Shown here one piece after another: positions 29,215 through 38,337 of a DNA stretch of 64,000 nt. This stretch comes from Deltaproteobacteria bacterium (GTDB taxonomy: Bacteria; Myxococcota; UBA727; VGSZ01). The stretch lies in NCBI GenBank assembly GCA_016177705.1, contig JACOUT010000014.1, forward strand, positions 372,001 through 436,000, written 5' to 3'. Both the position numbers and the translations under genes were made by a program. How positions within the stretch are numbered: the stretch's first letter is position 1; the number at the start of each line of letters is the position of its first letter. Under the pieces are notes generated by a model. That model was not told the origin of the DNA and ran no database searches. It saw only the letters and a list, made by a program, of their open reading frames with translations.

Positions 29215-30936
29215 CTACTGCGTGAGGCCGCAGCGATCCCAGCAGGCGCGCACGGCGGCCTTCCACTCGCGCAGCTCGTCGGGCGGGATCTTGCCGTAGT
29301 CGTCGCGGTGCTCCGCCACGACCGCGGTGCACGCCTTCGCGGCGCAGCGCCGTTGCAGCTCGTCGACGCGCTCTTGCCAGCCGAGGTCGTCGTAGCCGCG
29401 CCTCTTGTCGACGGGCGGATCGGGTGGGGTCGGGTTCGGCGGCGGCGGGTCCGGAAGCGGCGCGGCATCCGGCGTCTTCTTGCCGTTCGCCTTCTTGCGA
29501 GGCTTCTTGTCGGACGGCTGCTTCTCGGGCGCGACGCCGTCGATGGGCGGCGGCTCGGTCGGCGTCACGCCGGCGTCGACGACCGCCGGCGGCGGCAACG
29601 GTGGCGTGGGCGGTGGCAGCGGATCCGGTGCCACCACCGCCGCGGCGTCGACGGGCGCGTCGACGACGGCGGCGCCGCCGAGCTGGCGCGCCAGCAGCAC
29701 ACCGACGACGACGCCGAGCACGGCCACTGCGGCCGCGATGGCCACCACCGGCGGTCGCCGCTCGCGCAGGCCGGCCTGCTTGATCATCTGGTTGGTCGGC
29801 TCGGTCGGCTCGCGCACGACCGGCACCTCGGGCGGGCGGGCGTTCGGCAACGAGGGCGCGCGCGCGATCGACAACGTCGCCTCGGTGCCGAGGCTGACCA
29901 CGCCGCCCATCGCCTGCTTGGGTCGCGCCGAAGACAAGACCGCGATGGTCTTCTTGCTCTCGTCGATGTCGGCGGCGAACACCTTCTGCATCAAGGAGCG
30001 CAGCATCGGCCCGTCGCCGTGCAGGCCGCGCGCATAGCGATAGGCCTGCAAGGCCTCGCGCATCTCGTTGCAGGTGGCGTAGCGGCCGTTCGTCGTGGCC
30101 GCGAGCGCGCGGTCGAGGATGGCCTTGACGTCGTCGTCGAGCACGTCCCAGCCGCGCGGGCGAAAGCCGCCCTGCGCCGCCAGGCCCCAGATCTCGTAGG
30201 GGCTGCGCCCGTCGTAGAAGCGCTCGCCCACCAAGACCTCGTAGAGCATGACGCCGACGGCGAACTGATCGGCGCGCCCATCGACCTTCTCGCCGCGCAC
30301 CTGCTCGGGCGCCATGTAGGCGAGCTTGCCCATGACGACGTTCGGCGAGGTCTGCTCGATCTTGAGCGACGACGCGGCCAGGCCGAAGTCGATCAGCTTG
30401 ACCTCGCCCTCCCAGCTCACCATCACGTTCTGCGGCGAGACGTCGCGGTGCACCAGCAACAGCGGCCGGCCGGTGGCGGCGTCGGCGTGGCGGTGCGCGT
30501 AGTCGAGCGCCTCCAGCACCTCGCACACGCAGTGCAGGGCGAGCCCGGGTGCCAGCACGCCGCCCTGCTCCGACACCGAGTAGGTCACGGTGCGCAGGTC
30601 GCGGCCCGCGATGTACTCCATCGCCAGGTAGTAGCGTTCGCCCACCGCGCCCACGTCGAAGACGTGGCAGATGTTCCTGTGGTTGAGCTGCACCACGATG
30701 CGCGCCTCGTCGATGAAGCGGGTGGTGTACTCGCGGTCGTCGGTCAGGTGCGGCCGCAGCGTCTTGACCACACAGTGCTTCTCGAGGCCGGCCACGGTGC
30801 CGTGCTTGGCCAGGAACACCTCACCCATGCCGCCGCGCGCCACTGGCGCCAGCAACAGGTAGTTGCCGAACGTGCGTGGGAACTCCTCGGGCGGAGGAGG
30901 CGGCAGGTCGGGTGTGGCCTTCCGGTCTTCGTTCAC
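29215..30936 (-). CDS. Membrane-anchored Ser/Thr protein kinase with C-terminal Cys-pair domain
   Basis: A 573-residue Hanks-type kinase: R-G-G-M-G-E loop, V-V-K-T-L lysine, H-R-D-V-S-P-Q-N-V-M catalytic loop, I-D-F-G-L and M-A-P-E-Q activation segment, all intact. A membrane helix lies at about 395-418. Outside it come a Pro/Lys-rich linker and an 80-residue terminal domain with Cys pairs (C-A-A-K-A-C and C-W-D-R-C), matching the position of the Cys pairs in the kinase at 12277. The two kinases are clear paralogues. This one is divergent from a PEGA-domain membrane protein at 31057, its likely functional partner. It is convergent with the methyltransferase, 12 bp apart. Confidence 0.93.
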   Translation of the reverse strand: MNEDRKATPDLPPPPPEEFPRTFGNYLLLAPVARGGMGEVFLAKHGTVAGLEKHCVVKTLRPHLTDDREYTTRFIDEARIVVQLNHRNICHVFDVGAVGERYYLAMEYIAGRDLRTVTYSVSEQGGVLAPGLALHCVCEVLEALDYAHRHADAATGRPLLLVHRDVSPQNVMVSWEGEVKLIDFGLAASSLKIEQTSPNVVMGKLAYMAPEQVRGEKVDGRADQFAVGVMLYEVLVGERFYDGRSPYEIWGLAAQGGFRPRGWDVLDDDVKAILDRALAATTNGRYATCNEMREALQAYRYARGLHGDGPMLRSLMQKVFAADIDESKKTIAVLSSARPKQAMGGVVSLGTEATLSIARAPSLPNARPPEVPVVREPTEPTNQMIKQAGLRERRPPVVAIAAAVAVLGVVVGVLLARQLGGAAVVDAPVDAAAVVAPDPLPPPTPPLPPPAVVDAGVTPTEPPPIDGVAPEKQPSDKKPRKKANGKKTPDAAPLPDPPPPNPTPPDPPVDKRRGYDDLGWQERVDELQRRCAAKACTAVVAEHRDDYGKIPPDELREWKAAVRACWDRCGLTQ

Positions 30937-31056
30937 GATCGCACGGGCCTCGTGGCACTATAGCGCCCCGTGCGCACCCTGCCGTGCTTGCTGCCTTTTT
31001 ACGACGACCGGCGTCACGCTCCGCGACGGACGTTTGTGGGCCGTCGAGCGCCCGCG

Positions 31057-31959
31057 GTGACGACGTGCGCTGCGCTCGCGGCGACCCTGTTGGCCGCGAT
31101 GGGCGCCCACGCCGAGCGCGCGGCGGTGCTCGAGTTGCAGGCCCCCGGCCTGCTGCCGGGAGCGCAGCACGACCTCGACGCCGCGGTGCGCGAGAGCATG
31201 GCCGGCCTCGGCTACCAGGTGCAGCCGCTCGAACAGACCCGCGCCGCCATAGAGGACGCCATGAGCGCCGGTCTGCAGTGCGTGTTCGCCAAGGACGAGT
31301 GCGCGCTGAAGGTCGGGCTGGTCGCCGAGGTGCAGGTGGTGGTGACGACGTCGGTCGAGACCATCGACGACAAGATGGTGCTGCGCGGCCTCTTCCTCCA
31401 GACCGAGGGGAAGAAACAGGAGCGTCGGCGAGCCGCTGCCGCCATCGTGCTGCCGTCGTCCGACGGCGGGGCCAGCGTGCGCGCCTTCGTCGAGCGCTTG
31501 GTCACCGGGCGGGGGGCGCCCACGCCCTTGCCGGTGCGCGTCGTGGTCGAGCCGGTCGACGCAGCCGTCAAGCTCGACGGCAAGCCCACCACCACCGGTG
31601 TGCGCTGGCTCGCCCCAGGCGACCACGTGCTCGACGCCGCCGCGGCCGGCTACACGCCCGGCACCCTGACCTTCCACGTCGAGCGCGACCTGGTGACCGA
31701 CCCCGTCACGCTGCGCCTCGAGGCCGAGCCGGCGAAGACGCTCACCTGGGTGGGGTGGACTGCGGCCGGCGTCGGCTCGCTGATGATGGTGGGCGGCGGG
31801 CTCGGCGCCGGCGTCACCGAATTGATGCTGCGCACAGGCTCCGTGGCCCACGACAACAGAGACGCCGTCGTTACGCTCGGCCTGGTCGGCCTGGGCACCG
31901 CCGCCGCCGGGCTCGTCGTGGTGGGGGCGGGGGTCGCGGTGGCGCTCGCGGACGGGTAG
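31057..31959 (+). CDS. PEGA-domain protein divergent from the kinase
   Basis: GTG 31057 gives 300 residues with a signal peptide ending M-G-A-H-A. An N-terminal domain carries C-V-F-A-K-D-E-C-A-L-K-V-G, similar to the protein at 11454-12251. It is followed by a PEGA repeat (V-V-V-E-P-V-D-A-A-V-K-L-D-G ... A-P-G-D-H-V-L-D-A-A-A-A-G-Y) near residues 165-225 and two Gly-rich membrane-like helices at the C-terminus. PEGA units are common in the outer part of myxobacterial signalling and S-layer proteins. The frame is open upstream to GTG 30970, but that start would bury the signal sequence. Role in sensing with the neighbouring kinase is inferred. Confidence 0.75.
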   Translation: MTTCAALAATLLAAMGAHAERAAVLELQAPGLLPGAQHDLDAAVRESMAGLGYQVQPLEQTRAAIEDAMSAGLQCVFAKDECALKVGLVAEVQVVVTTSVETIDDKMVLRGLFLQTEGKKQERRRAAAAIVLPSSDGGASVRAFVERLVTGRGAPTPLPVRVVVEPVDAAVKLDGKPTTTGVRWLAPGDHVLDAAAAGYTPGTLTFHVERDLVTDPVTLRLEAEPAKTLTWVGWTAAGVGSLMMVGGGLGAGVTELMLRTGSVAHDNRDAVVTLGLVGLGTAAAGLVVVGAGVAVALADG

Positions 31960-31990
31960 ACCTTCTGGGGTGAGGGGATCAGCCCGCGCC

Positions 31991-34900
31991 ATGGTGCTGC
32001 TGCCGCCGCTGTTGGCGGCCGCGGCCGGCTGCCAGTTGTGCGGCCTCGAGCCGGCGCGCTGCGTGCCGCCCCTCGACGACTTTGGCGCCTGCGGACCCGA
32101 CGACTACTGCGCCGCCGATGGCTACTGCCGCCCGGTGCCGCGCGCCGAGCTGCGCGGCGAGTGCAGCGAGGCGGGCGCAACCGTCGGCGAGCGCGAGCTG
32201 CACCTCACCTTCGGCAACGGCGGCGCTGAGGCCATGGGCGACCTGCTCGGCGGAGCGCTGCCGGCCTTGAGCTGCGGCTCGGATGCGCTCGCGTGCGGCA
32301 TGGAGGCGGTGGGCACGCCGAGCCTCGAGGCGTTCGTGCCGGTTTCGCTGCGCGCCGCCGACGACCCGGGGACCACCGCGGTGCTCGACACGGTCGCGTT
32401 CCGCACCGCGCAGGCGCCGCTCGACGTCGGTGGAGGCTTCGCGCTCGAGGTGGTGTTCCGCACGCCCAGCACGCGCACGACCACGCCGATCGTTGCCATG
32501 TCCGACGGCGTCACGGGGTGGGAGCTCGGCACCGATCCGTCGGGTTACCTCGGCTTCGCTGTGGGCGATCAGGTGCTCGCGCTCTCGCTGCCCACGCTGC
32601 GCACCTGGCACCATGTGCTGTGCGTGGTGAATACGCCCTCGCTGCTCGTCGACGGCGGCGACGACGATGACCTGTTGTGCGTGCTCGACGGCGCGCTGGT
32701 GCAGGCGCGCTTCAGCGGCCCGACCGCGTCGCCGCTGTTCGGCGGGCCGCTCAGCGTCGGCGCCTACGACGACGGTACGACCTACGCCGACGCCGCTGTC
32801 GCCGAGCTGCGCCTGTGGCCGGGCGATCCCTTCGCCGGCATCCCCACCTCGAGCGCGCGGCAGGACGCGTTGGTCGACGCCGCCAACCAGCGCCTAGCGG
32901 CGTTTCACGGCATGGCGCTGTCGGCCAGCTCGACCACCTTGCGCATCGCGCGCCTCGGCCTCGATGTGAACGGCGCCAACCTCAAGCTGCAACCGCTGAC
33001 CCGCGTCGGCGTCACGCGCTTCGAGGCGGTGCCCGCGCGCTGGCCGCGCACCGCCATCGCCGCCGAGCTGCCCGGCCTCTTGGTCGAGCGCTTCGGCCAG
33101 GACCTGGTGGATCCCGCGAGGGCGCCGCTCGGCTGCTATGGCGAGATCCCCACCGGCTCGCCGGTGGAAGGCCCGGGGGGCGCGCTCGGCGCCTGCTCCT
33201 TCACCACGCCGTATTCGGTGGCCGGCTCGGTGGCCGCGACGCCGGAGTTCGTGCCCGAGCAGGACGACCTCACCTTTTCGGTCTTCGTCGAGCGCGACGG
33301 CGAGGCCACCATCGGCCTCGGCGCTACCTCGTGCAGCGTCGCCGCCGGCGCGCTCGACGACAGCGGGCAAGGCACCGGCGAGTGCCGCCTGGAGCGCGAC
33401 TTCGCCGACGGCTACCTGCGCCTGGTCGCGCGCGCCGATCGCCCGCCCGCGGGTGCGCCCTACAGCGCCACCTTCACCGGCACCGTGTGGTCGCCGCAGA
33501 TCGAGATCGGCCCGGACGCCTCCACGCCCTTCGCCGTCCCCATCGTGCAGGGCGACGCGCTGCTGCCGTCGGGCTACCGCATCCCCGACGCCGTGTCGCT
33601 CGAGCGCCTCGGCTTGACGCGCGGCGACTCGACGTCGGTGGCGGTGCGGGTGGTGCCGCGCGGCGACCTCGATCTCGGCAGCATCACGCTGAGCGAGAGC
33701 GTCGACTTCGTGAGAAACCTGATCCTCGACATCGAGGAGACGTCACCCGGCGTGGCCTCCGGCGGCGGCACACTGAAAGGCCCTTATACCGACGTCGTGA
33801 TGCGCGGCCAGGATCTCGAGTGGGATGGCGCCGAGCCGTTGGTGTTCGGCGTCGACCTGGGCACGCCGGTAGAGCGCTGCGGGGCGCGTTGCAACGCCGG
33901 CGTCGGCGTCGGCAACATCGAGTCTCCCGGCCAATGGGAGGTGCTCAAGATCCGCGGCTTTGGCGCGCCCTTCGTGCTCACCGACGTCGATGTCTATACG
34001 CGCGGCACGCCGCCGCTCGAGGTGGCGCTCGAGCTGCACCCTGAGGTGGCGCCGACCGGGTGCATGCTCGGCCGCTACCCCGACATCGCCATGGTCGGCT
34101 GCCCGAACGGCGCGTGCACCGAGGGCACTGTCTCCCACGTGGTGTGGCAGGGCGACGTCGTGGCCACGGCGCCGGGGCCCGGGCTCGGCGACACGGCGGT
34201 GACCGGCCGGCTCACCGCCGAGCACCTGACCATCCCCGTCGACGCGCTCTACTTCGAGGTGCGCTTCCTGCCGGCGGGCGACGGCACCGTGCTGGCCCTC
34301 GACCAGCGCGCCGGCACCTTCCTCTCGGTAGTGGTGCAGGACGGCGTGCTCTCGCTCGATAGGGACGGCCAGCAGGCGCCCTTCGTGGTGTTCAACCCCG
34401 ACCTGGACGCCGCCGACTCGCTCATCCCCTACGCCGTCGTCGACGGCACCTGGGTGCAGGCCTCGTGCTGGGTGGGCTCGGACACCGTGTGCGCCGCCAA
34501 CCTGGCGTTCGTCGAGCAGCGCGCCGGCGAGCCGCTCGACACCACCATCACGCGGGCCCACGTCGGCGAGGCGGCGGCGGCAGTGGCGTTCGCGCGCGTC
34601 TGGGCACAACCGGCCGAGACGCCGAGCATCGACATCATCCGGCTCACCTCCGAGCGCATCGCCACGTCTTTCGGCCTCGGCATGCGAGAGCGGCGCAGCC
34701 CCACCGTCGTCGTCGAGGGCCGCCGGCTGGCGGCCACCACCACGCACGACGGTGTCAGCTTCACCGTGGGGCCGTCGTGGCCGAGGGTCGAGCTGGTGGA
34801 CGGCGCGCCCGCCTATCTGTCCGACGTCGATCGTGGTGAACAGCTCTGGCTCGCCTACGCCTTCGACCTGGTGGGCGAGAACCGCGGCATGCTCGAGGTG

Positions 34901-35293
34901 AAGTTGGCGTCGCTGCCCGAGCCCGACGGCCAGTTCGCGGTGGTGCTCGACGCCTCCGACTCCATCGCCCGCTACGCGGACGGCCTCCGGCTGTCGCTGA
35001 CCAGCGAGGCCGCGACGCTGTCGCGCAGCATCGACGACAACACCACCGACCGCGTACCCGCCGAGGTCGTCACCGTGACCTTCGACGGCGTGCAATCGCC
35101 GGCCGTCGATCTTTCTTGGCGCGGCGGCGTCGTGACCGCCGAGGCCGGCGGCGGGGCAGTGGCGGTGCGCGAGGTCTGGCCGTTCCCGCTGCTCGGCTTC
35201 GTGCAGGTGGCAGCGTTCGGCACTACCCGGACCGACGGCGTCCTCGAGCCGCGCGCCACCGCGCTGCGCCACCTGCGCCTGTCGAGCCGCTGA
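31991..35293 (+). CDS. Large lipoprotein with LamG-like N-terminal domain
   Basis: ATG 31991 gives 1100 residues. Lipobox A-A-A-G-C (Cys14), then a short Cys-rich motif (C-G-P-D-D-Y-C-A-A-D-G-Y-C) and a region, about 50-270, with the features of LamG/concanavalin-like domains: G-G-F-A-L-E-V-V-F-R-T-P, W-H-H-V-L-C-V-V and L-S-V-G-A-Y. The rest is beta-rich with scattered cysteine pairs and no motif I recognise. Likely an outer-surface binding or adhesion protein. A GTG at 31970 is a possible earlier start. Convergent with the GH3 gene, 12 bp apart. Confidence 0.75.
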   Translation: MVLLPPLLAAAAGCQLCGLEPARCVPPLDDFGACGPDDYCAADGYCRPVPRAELRGECSEAGATVGERELHLTFGNGGAEAMGDLLGGALPALSCGSDALACGMEAVGTPSLEAFVPVSLRAADDPGTTAVLDTVAFRTAQAPLDVGGGFALEVVFRTPSTRTTTPIVAMSDGVTGWELGTDPSGYLGFAVGDQVLALSLPTLRTWHHVLCVVNTPSLLVDGGDDDDLLCVLDGALVQARFSGPTASPLFGGPLSVGAYDDGTTYADAAVAELRLWPGDPFAGIPTSSARQDALVDAANQRLAAFHGMALSASSTTLRIARLGLDVNGANLKLQPLTRVGVTRFEAVPARWPRTAIAAELPGLLVERFGQDLVDPARAPLGCYGEIPTGSPVEGPGGALGACSFTTPYSVAGSVAATPEFVPEQDDLTFSVFVERDGEATIGLGATSCSVAAGALDDSGQGTGECRLERDFADGYLRLVARADRPPAGAPYSATFTGTVWSPQIEIGPDASTPFAVPIVQGDALLPSGYRIPDAVSLERLGLTRGDSTSVAVRVVPRGDLDLGSITLSESVDFVRNLILDIEETSPGVASGGGTLKGPYTDVVMRGQDLEWDGAEPLVFGVDLGTPVERCGARCNAGVGVGNIESPGQWEVLKIRGFGAPFVLTDVDVYTRGTPPLEVALELHPEVAPTGCMLGRYPDIAMVGCPNGACTEGTVSHVVWQGDVVATAPGPGLGDTAVTGRLTAEHLTIPVDALYFEVRFLPAGDGTVLALDQRAGTFLSVVVQDGVLSLDRDGQQAPFVVFNPDLDAADSLIPYAVVDGTWVQASCWVGSDTVCAANLAFVEQRAGEPLDTTITRAHVGEAAAAVAFARVWAQPAETPSIDIIRLTSERIATSFGLGMRERRSPTVVVEGRRLAATTTHDGVSFTVGPSWPRVELVDGAPAYLSDVDRGEQLWLAYAFDLVGENRGMLEVKLASLPEPDGQFAVVLDASDSIARYADGLRLSLTSEAATLSRSIDDNTTDRVPAEVVTVTFDGVQSPAVDLSWRGGVVTAEAGGGAVAVREVWPFPLLGFVQVAAFGTTRTDGVLEPRATALRHLRLSSR

Positions 35294-35305
35294 CGGCGCT
35301 GCCGG

Positions 35306-36997
35306 TCAGCGAGCGCCGAGGCGCGGCCCGCCCGCGAGGTCGACGGGCAGCGTGCCCGTGCCAGCGACGCGCGCGGTCAACGCCGCCGCGGCCGCGCGCT
35401 CGCTCTCGTCGCGCCACCCAAAGGCGCACAGGTACGCCTCGACGCGCGGCAACTGCGCGAGCACGTAGGGCGTGCCGAAGCTGACCACCACGATGGGCAC
35501 GTCGGGATAGGCGACGCGCACGCGCTCGACCACGGCGCGGTGCTCGGCGCTCTGCATGCCGACCACGACGACGTCGGCGCCGGCGGCCAGCTCGATCAGG
35601 CGCGCGGCGTCGGCGTCGATGCGCTCGCGCGTGGTGCCGACCGGCAGCACCACGCCGCGCGCGCGCAGCGTGCGTCGCAGCTCCTCGACGAACACCGGCT
35701 CGGTTGCCGCCACCGCCACCACCTGCCCTCGTCGCAGCGGCAGCACGTTGCCCTGGTTCTTCACCAGCGTGATGGCGCGCCGCGCCACCTCGGGCACCAC
35801 GTCGCGCTGCGCGCGCTCGAGCTCGCGCAGCGCCGACTTGATGGGCAACAGCTCGGTCGTGAACAAGCCGCGCTTCGCCTTGGCGGCGAGCACGCGGCGC
35901 ACCGCCTGATCGAGCCGCCAGGCGGGGATGCGGCCGCTCGCCACCGCCTCGAGCAGCGCGTCTCGCACCTCGCGCTTCTTCTCGGGGTACCAGAGCACCA
36001 TCACCATGTCGGCGCCGGCCAGCACCGCGCGCACCGCCGCTTCGCCCGAGCCGAAACGCTGCACGATGCCCTGCATCTCGAGCCCGTCGGTGATGACCAG
36101 CCCGTCGTAGCCGAGCTCGTCGCGCAGCAAGCGAGTCAACACGCGCTCGCTCACCGTCGCCGGCAGGTCGCCGCTGTCGGTGAGCGCGGGCAGCGCTATG
36201 TGCGCGGTCATGATGGCGTCGAGCCCCTCGGCGAAGGCGCGCCCGAACGGGTACAGCTCCACCTCGTCGAGGCGCGCGCGGTCGTGCGCCAGCACCGGCA
36301 GGTGATAGTGGCTGTCGCTGTCGGTATCGCCGTGGCCGGGGAAGTGCTTGGCAACGGCGAGCACGCCCTCGCTCTGCAGGCCCTGCGCGTAGGCGGCGCC
36401 GAGATCGCCCACTACCTTCGGGTTCGAGCTGAAGGCGCGGATGCCGATCACCGGGTTGTTGGGGTTCGACGCCACGTCGAGCACGGGCGCAAAGTTCATG
36501 TTGAAGCCGAGCAGGCGCAGGTCGCGGCCGAGCGACTGACCGAGGCGCCGCGCCAGGTCGGCGTCGCCGGCCGCGCCGAGCGCCATGGCGGAGGGCAAGA
36601 TGGTCGCGTGCTTCTTGAGCCGCACGACGTTGCCGCCCTCTTGGTCGACCGAGACGAACATCGGCACGCCTGCGGGGTCGTGCGCGCGCACCTGGCGGAT
36701 CAACGCCATGGTCTGCTCGGGCGCGTCGATGTTGCGCGAGAACAGCGCGACGCCGCCCGGCTTCATGTCGTCGAGGAAGGACGCGATGGTGTGATCCATG
36801 CGCGTGCCGCCGAAGCCGAGCATCAGGAGCTGGCCGACCTTCTCGCGCGGCGTCAGCCGGGACAGCACGGCGTCGACGTCGACGCCATCATCCGCCCACG
36901 GGTTGGCGGCGGCGGTGGCCGCCTGCGCGCGCGCGCTCGACGAAACGAGCACGGCCGCGGCGAGCGCGACGACGACGGCGGGCATCTTGCGGGCCAC
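35306..36997 (-). CDS. Beta-N-acetylhexosaminidase, glycoside hydrolase family 3
   Basis: A 563-residue protein with a signal peptide (A-V-L-V-S-S-S-A-R-A-Q). The N-terminal TIM barrel has the NagZ-type sequences D-Q-E-G-G-N-V-V-R, the His-Asp loop K-H-F-P-G-H-G-D-T-D-S-D-S-H near 215-230 and the nucleophile region V-I-T-D-G-L-E-M near Asp302. A C-terminal GH3 domain (about 400-550) is also present, which short cytoplasmic NagZ lacks. It therefore resembles secreted two-domain enzymes that release N-acetylglucosamine from cell-wall or chitin fragments, in keeping with a predatory or scavenging lifestyle. Confidence 0.92.
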   Translation of the reverse strand: MARKMPAVVVALAAAVLVSSSARAQAATAAANPWADDGVDVDAVLSRLTPREKVGQLLMLGFGGTRMDHTIASFLDDMKPGGVALFSRNIDAPEQTMALIRQVRAHDPAGVPMFVSVDQEGGNVVRLKKHATILPSAMALGAAGDADLARRLGQSLGRDLRLLGFNMNFAPVLDVASNPNNPVIGIRAFSSNPKVVGDLGAAYAQGLQSEGVLAVAKHFPGHGDTDSDSHYHLPVLAHDRARLDEVELYPFGRAFAEGLDAIMTAHIALPALTDSGDLPATVSERVLTRLLRDELGYDGLVITDGLEMQGIVQRFGSGEAAVRAVLAGADMVMVLWYPEKKREVRDALLEAVASGRIPAWRLDQAVRRVLAAKAKRGLFTTELLPIKSALRELERAQRDVVPEVARRAITLVKNQGNVLPLRRGQVVAVAATEPVFVEELRRTLRARGVVLPVGTTRERIDADAARLIELAAGADVVVVGMQSAEHRAVVERVRVAYPDVPIVVVSFGTPYVLAQLPRVEAYLCAFGWRDESERAAAAALTARVAGTGTLPVDLAGGPRLGAR

Positions 36998-37049
36998 GGA
37001 GCGAAGCTACCGCCGTCGTGCGATCGGCGTCGAGCGCGCGCCCTTCAGC

Positions 37050-37763
37050 TCACGGCGCCGCATTGCCGGCGACCTCGACCACGCCGGCAAAGCCATGGCG
37101 CGTCAGGCGAAAGACGATCTGCTCGGCCTCGCGCTGGGAGAGGCGCGGGTTGTCCGAGATGATCACGGTGCCGCCCACGGACGCCAGCGCCGGCAGTGCC
37201 AGGCGCTCGAGCGCCGCCGCGCGGGTCACTACCAGGTCGCCGCCGATCGATTGCAACTCGGGCGCAGTCAGACCCACCACCGTCGTCGAGGAGATGATCA
37301 GGTTGCCGTCGACCGCGCGCGTGCCGGCCAAACGCCCAACGTCGCCGGGCGCGCGGATCTCGAGCGGCCCGCGTCGCGTGGGCGCGTGCTCCAGCGCGGC
37401 GTCGGCCGCGCCCACCTCGGTGCCGGGCAAGAAGGCCGCGCGCGTGCCGCCGGCACAGTCGACGAACACGCCCGTCGCCTCGCTCTTGACCTCGCAGTCG
37501 GCCACCGCCGGGCGCCATTCGGGCGGCGGCGGCTCGGTGCGCGCGCGCGGCTCCTCGGCGTCGTCGGGGGGCGGATCATCGGTGTCGTCGTCGCCGTCTT
37601 CGTCGCACAGCGAGGCGCAGGCCGCGCGCGCCGTGATCTCGAGGCAGGCGCCGAGCAGCTCACCCCCCACCTCGCTCGCGATCTGGGCACAGCCTAGCGC
37701 CGGCAGCAGCGACACCAGCGCTACCGACGACCACGACCAACCTGCCCGACGCGCACGCCTCAC
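37050..37763 (-). CDS. Lipoprotein with receptor-L-domain-like repeats
   Basis: A 237-residue protein with lipobox L-P-A-L-G-C (Cys25), a Cys-containing helix, an acidic/proline linker and a C-terminal region (about 135-225) of repeats in the style of receptor L domains / leucine-rich folds: V-D-G-N-L-I-I-S-S-T, I-G-G-D-L-V-V-T-R, V-G-G-T-V-I-I-S-D-N-P. Such domains occur in bacterial surface proteins of unknown binding role. It lies 13 bp downstream of the biotin carrier gene on the same strand, so transcription may continue into it. Confidence 0.72.
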   Translation of the reverse strand: MRRARRAGWSWSSVALVSLLPALGCAQIASEVGGELLGACLEITARAACASLCDEDGDDDTDDPPPDDAEEPRARTEPPPPEWRPAVADCEVKSEATGVFVDCAGGTRAAFLPGTEVGAADAALEHAPTRRGPLEIRAPGDVGRLAGTRAVDGNLIISSTTVVGLTAPELQSIGGDLVVTRAAALERLALPALASVGGTVIISDNPRLSQREAEQIVFRLTRHGFAGVVEVAGNAAP

Positions 37764-37776
37764 GACGAGGCCGAGA

Positions 37777-38325
37777 CTACTCGATGGTGGCGAGCTTGGC
37801 CCCGGCCTCGACGGCGTCGCCCTCGCGCACCTTGATGTCGCGCACCTTGCCGGCCTTGGGCGTGCGCAGCTCGTTCTCCATCTTCATCGCCTCGACGACG
37901 ACGATGCCCTGCCCTTCCTTCACCTCCTCGCCCTCCTTGGCGAGGATCTTGATGACCTTGCCGGGCATGGGCGAGTCGATCGAGACCACGCCGCCGACGT
38001 CGAAGCGGAAGCCTTGCGCCTCCTTCATCTTCATGCGCCGCTCGTCGAGGATCTCGAAGCGCAGCACGCGACCGCGCACGCGCACGTGGATGCGCCCGTC
38101 CAGCGTGTCGTTCTTCTTGGCGATGCGCTCGAGGTCGACGTCGTAGCTCTTGTTGTCGATCAGCAAGCTGACGATCTGCGACGGCATGCGCCGCGCGTCG
38201 ATGCGGTAGCTGCGCCCGTCGAGCGACATGTGGAACAGGTCGGGGTTGTGCTCGTCCCGCTGGCAGTCGATCTGGTACTGCCGGCCTTCCTTGGTGGCGA
38301 CGAACTTCATCTTCGGCTGCTGCAT
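37777..38325 (-). CDS. Biotin carboxyl carrier subunit of acyl-CoA carboxylase
   Basis: A 182-residue protein ending in a biotinyl domain with the E-A-M-K-M-E-N motif (biotinylated Lys148) and the S-P-M-P-G-K-V hammerhead strand. The N-terminal 100 residues resemble the BT domain that joins propionyl-CoA carboxylase alpha to its beta ring. In most propionyl-CoA carboxylases this part is fused to the biotin carboxylase; here it is a separate gene 12 bp after it. It would carry CO2 from biotin carboxylase to the carboxyltransferase at 60993-62585. Confidence 0.9.
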   Translation of the reverse strand: MQQPKMKFVATKEGRQYQIDCQRDEHNPDLFHMSLDGRSYRIDARRMPSQIVSLLIDNKSYDVDLERIAKKNDTLDGRIHVRVRGRVLRFEILDERRMKMKEAQGFRFDVGGVVSIDSPMPGKVIKILAKEGEEVKEGQGIVVVEAMKMENELRTPKAGKVRDIKVREGDAVEAGAKLATIE

Positions 38326-38337
38326 GGCGAGACCTCG

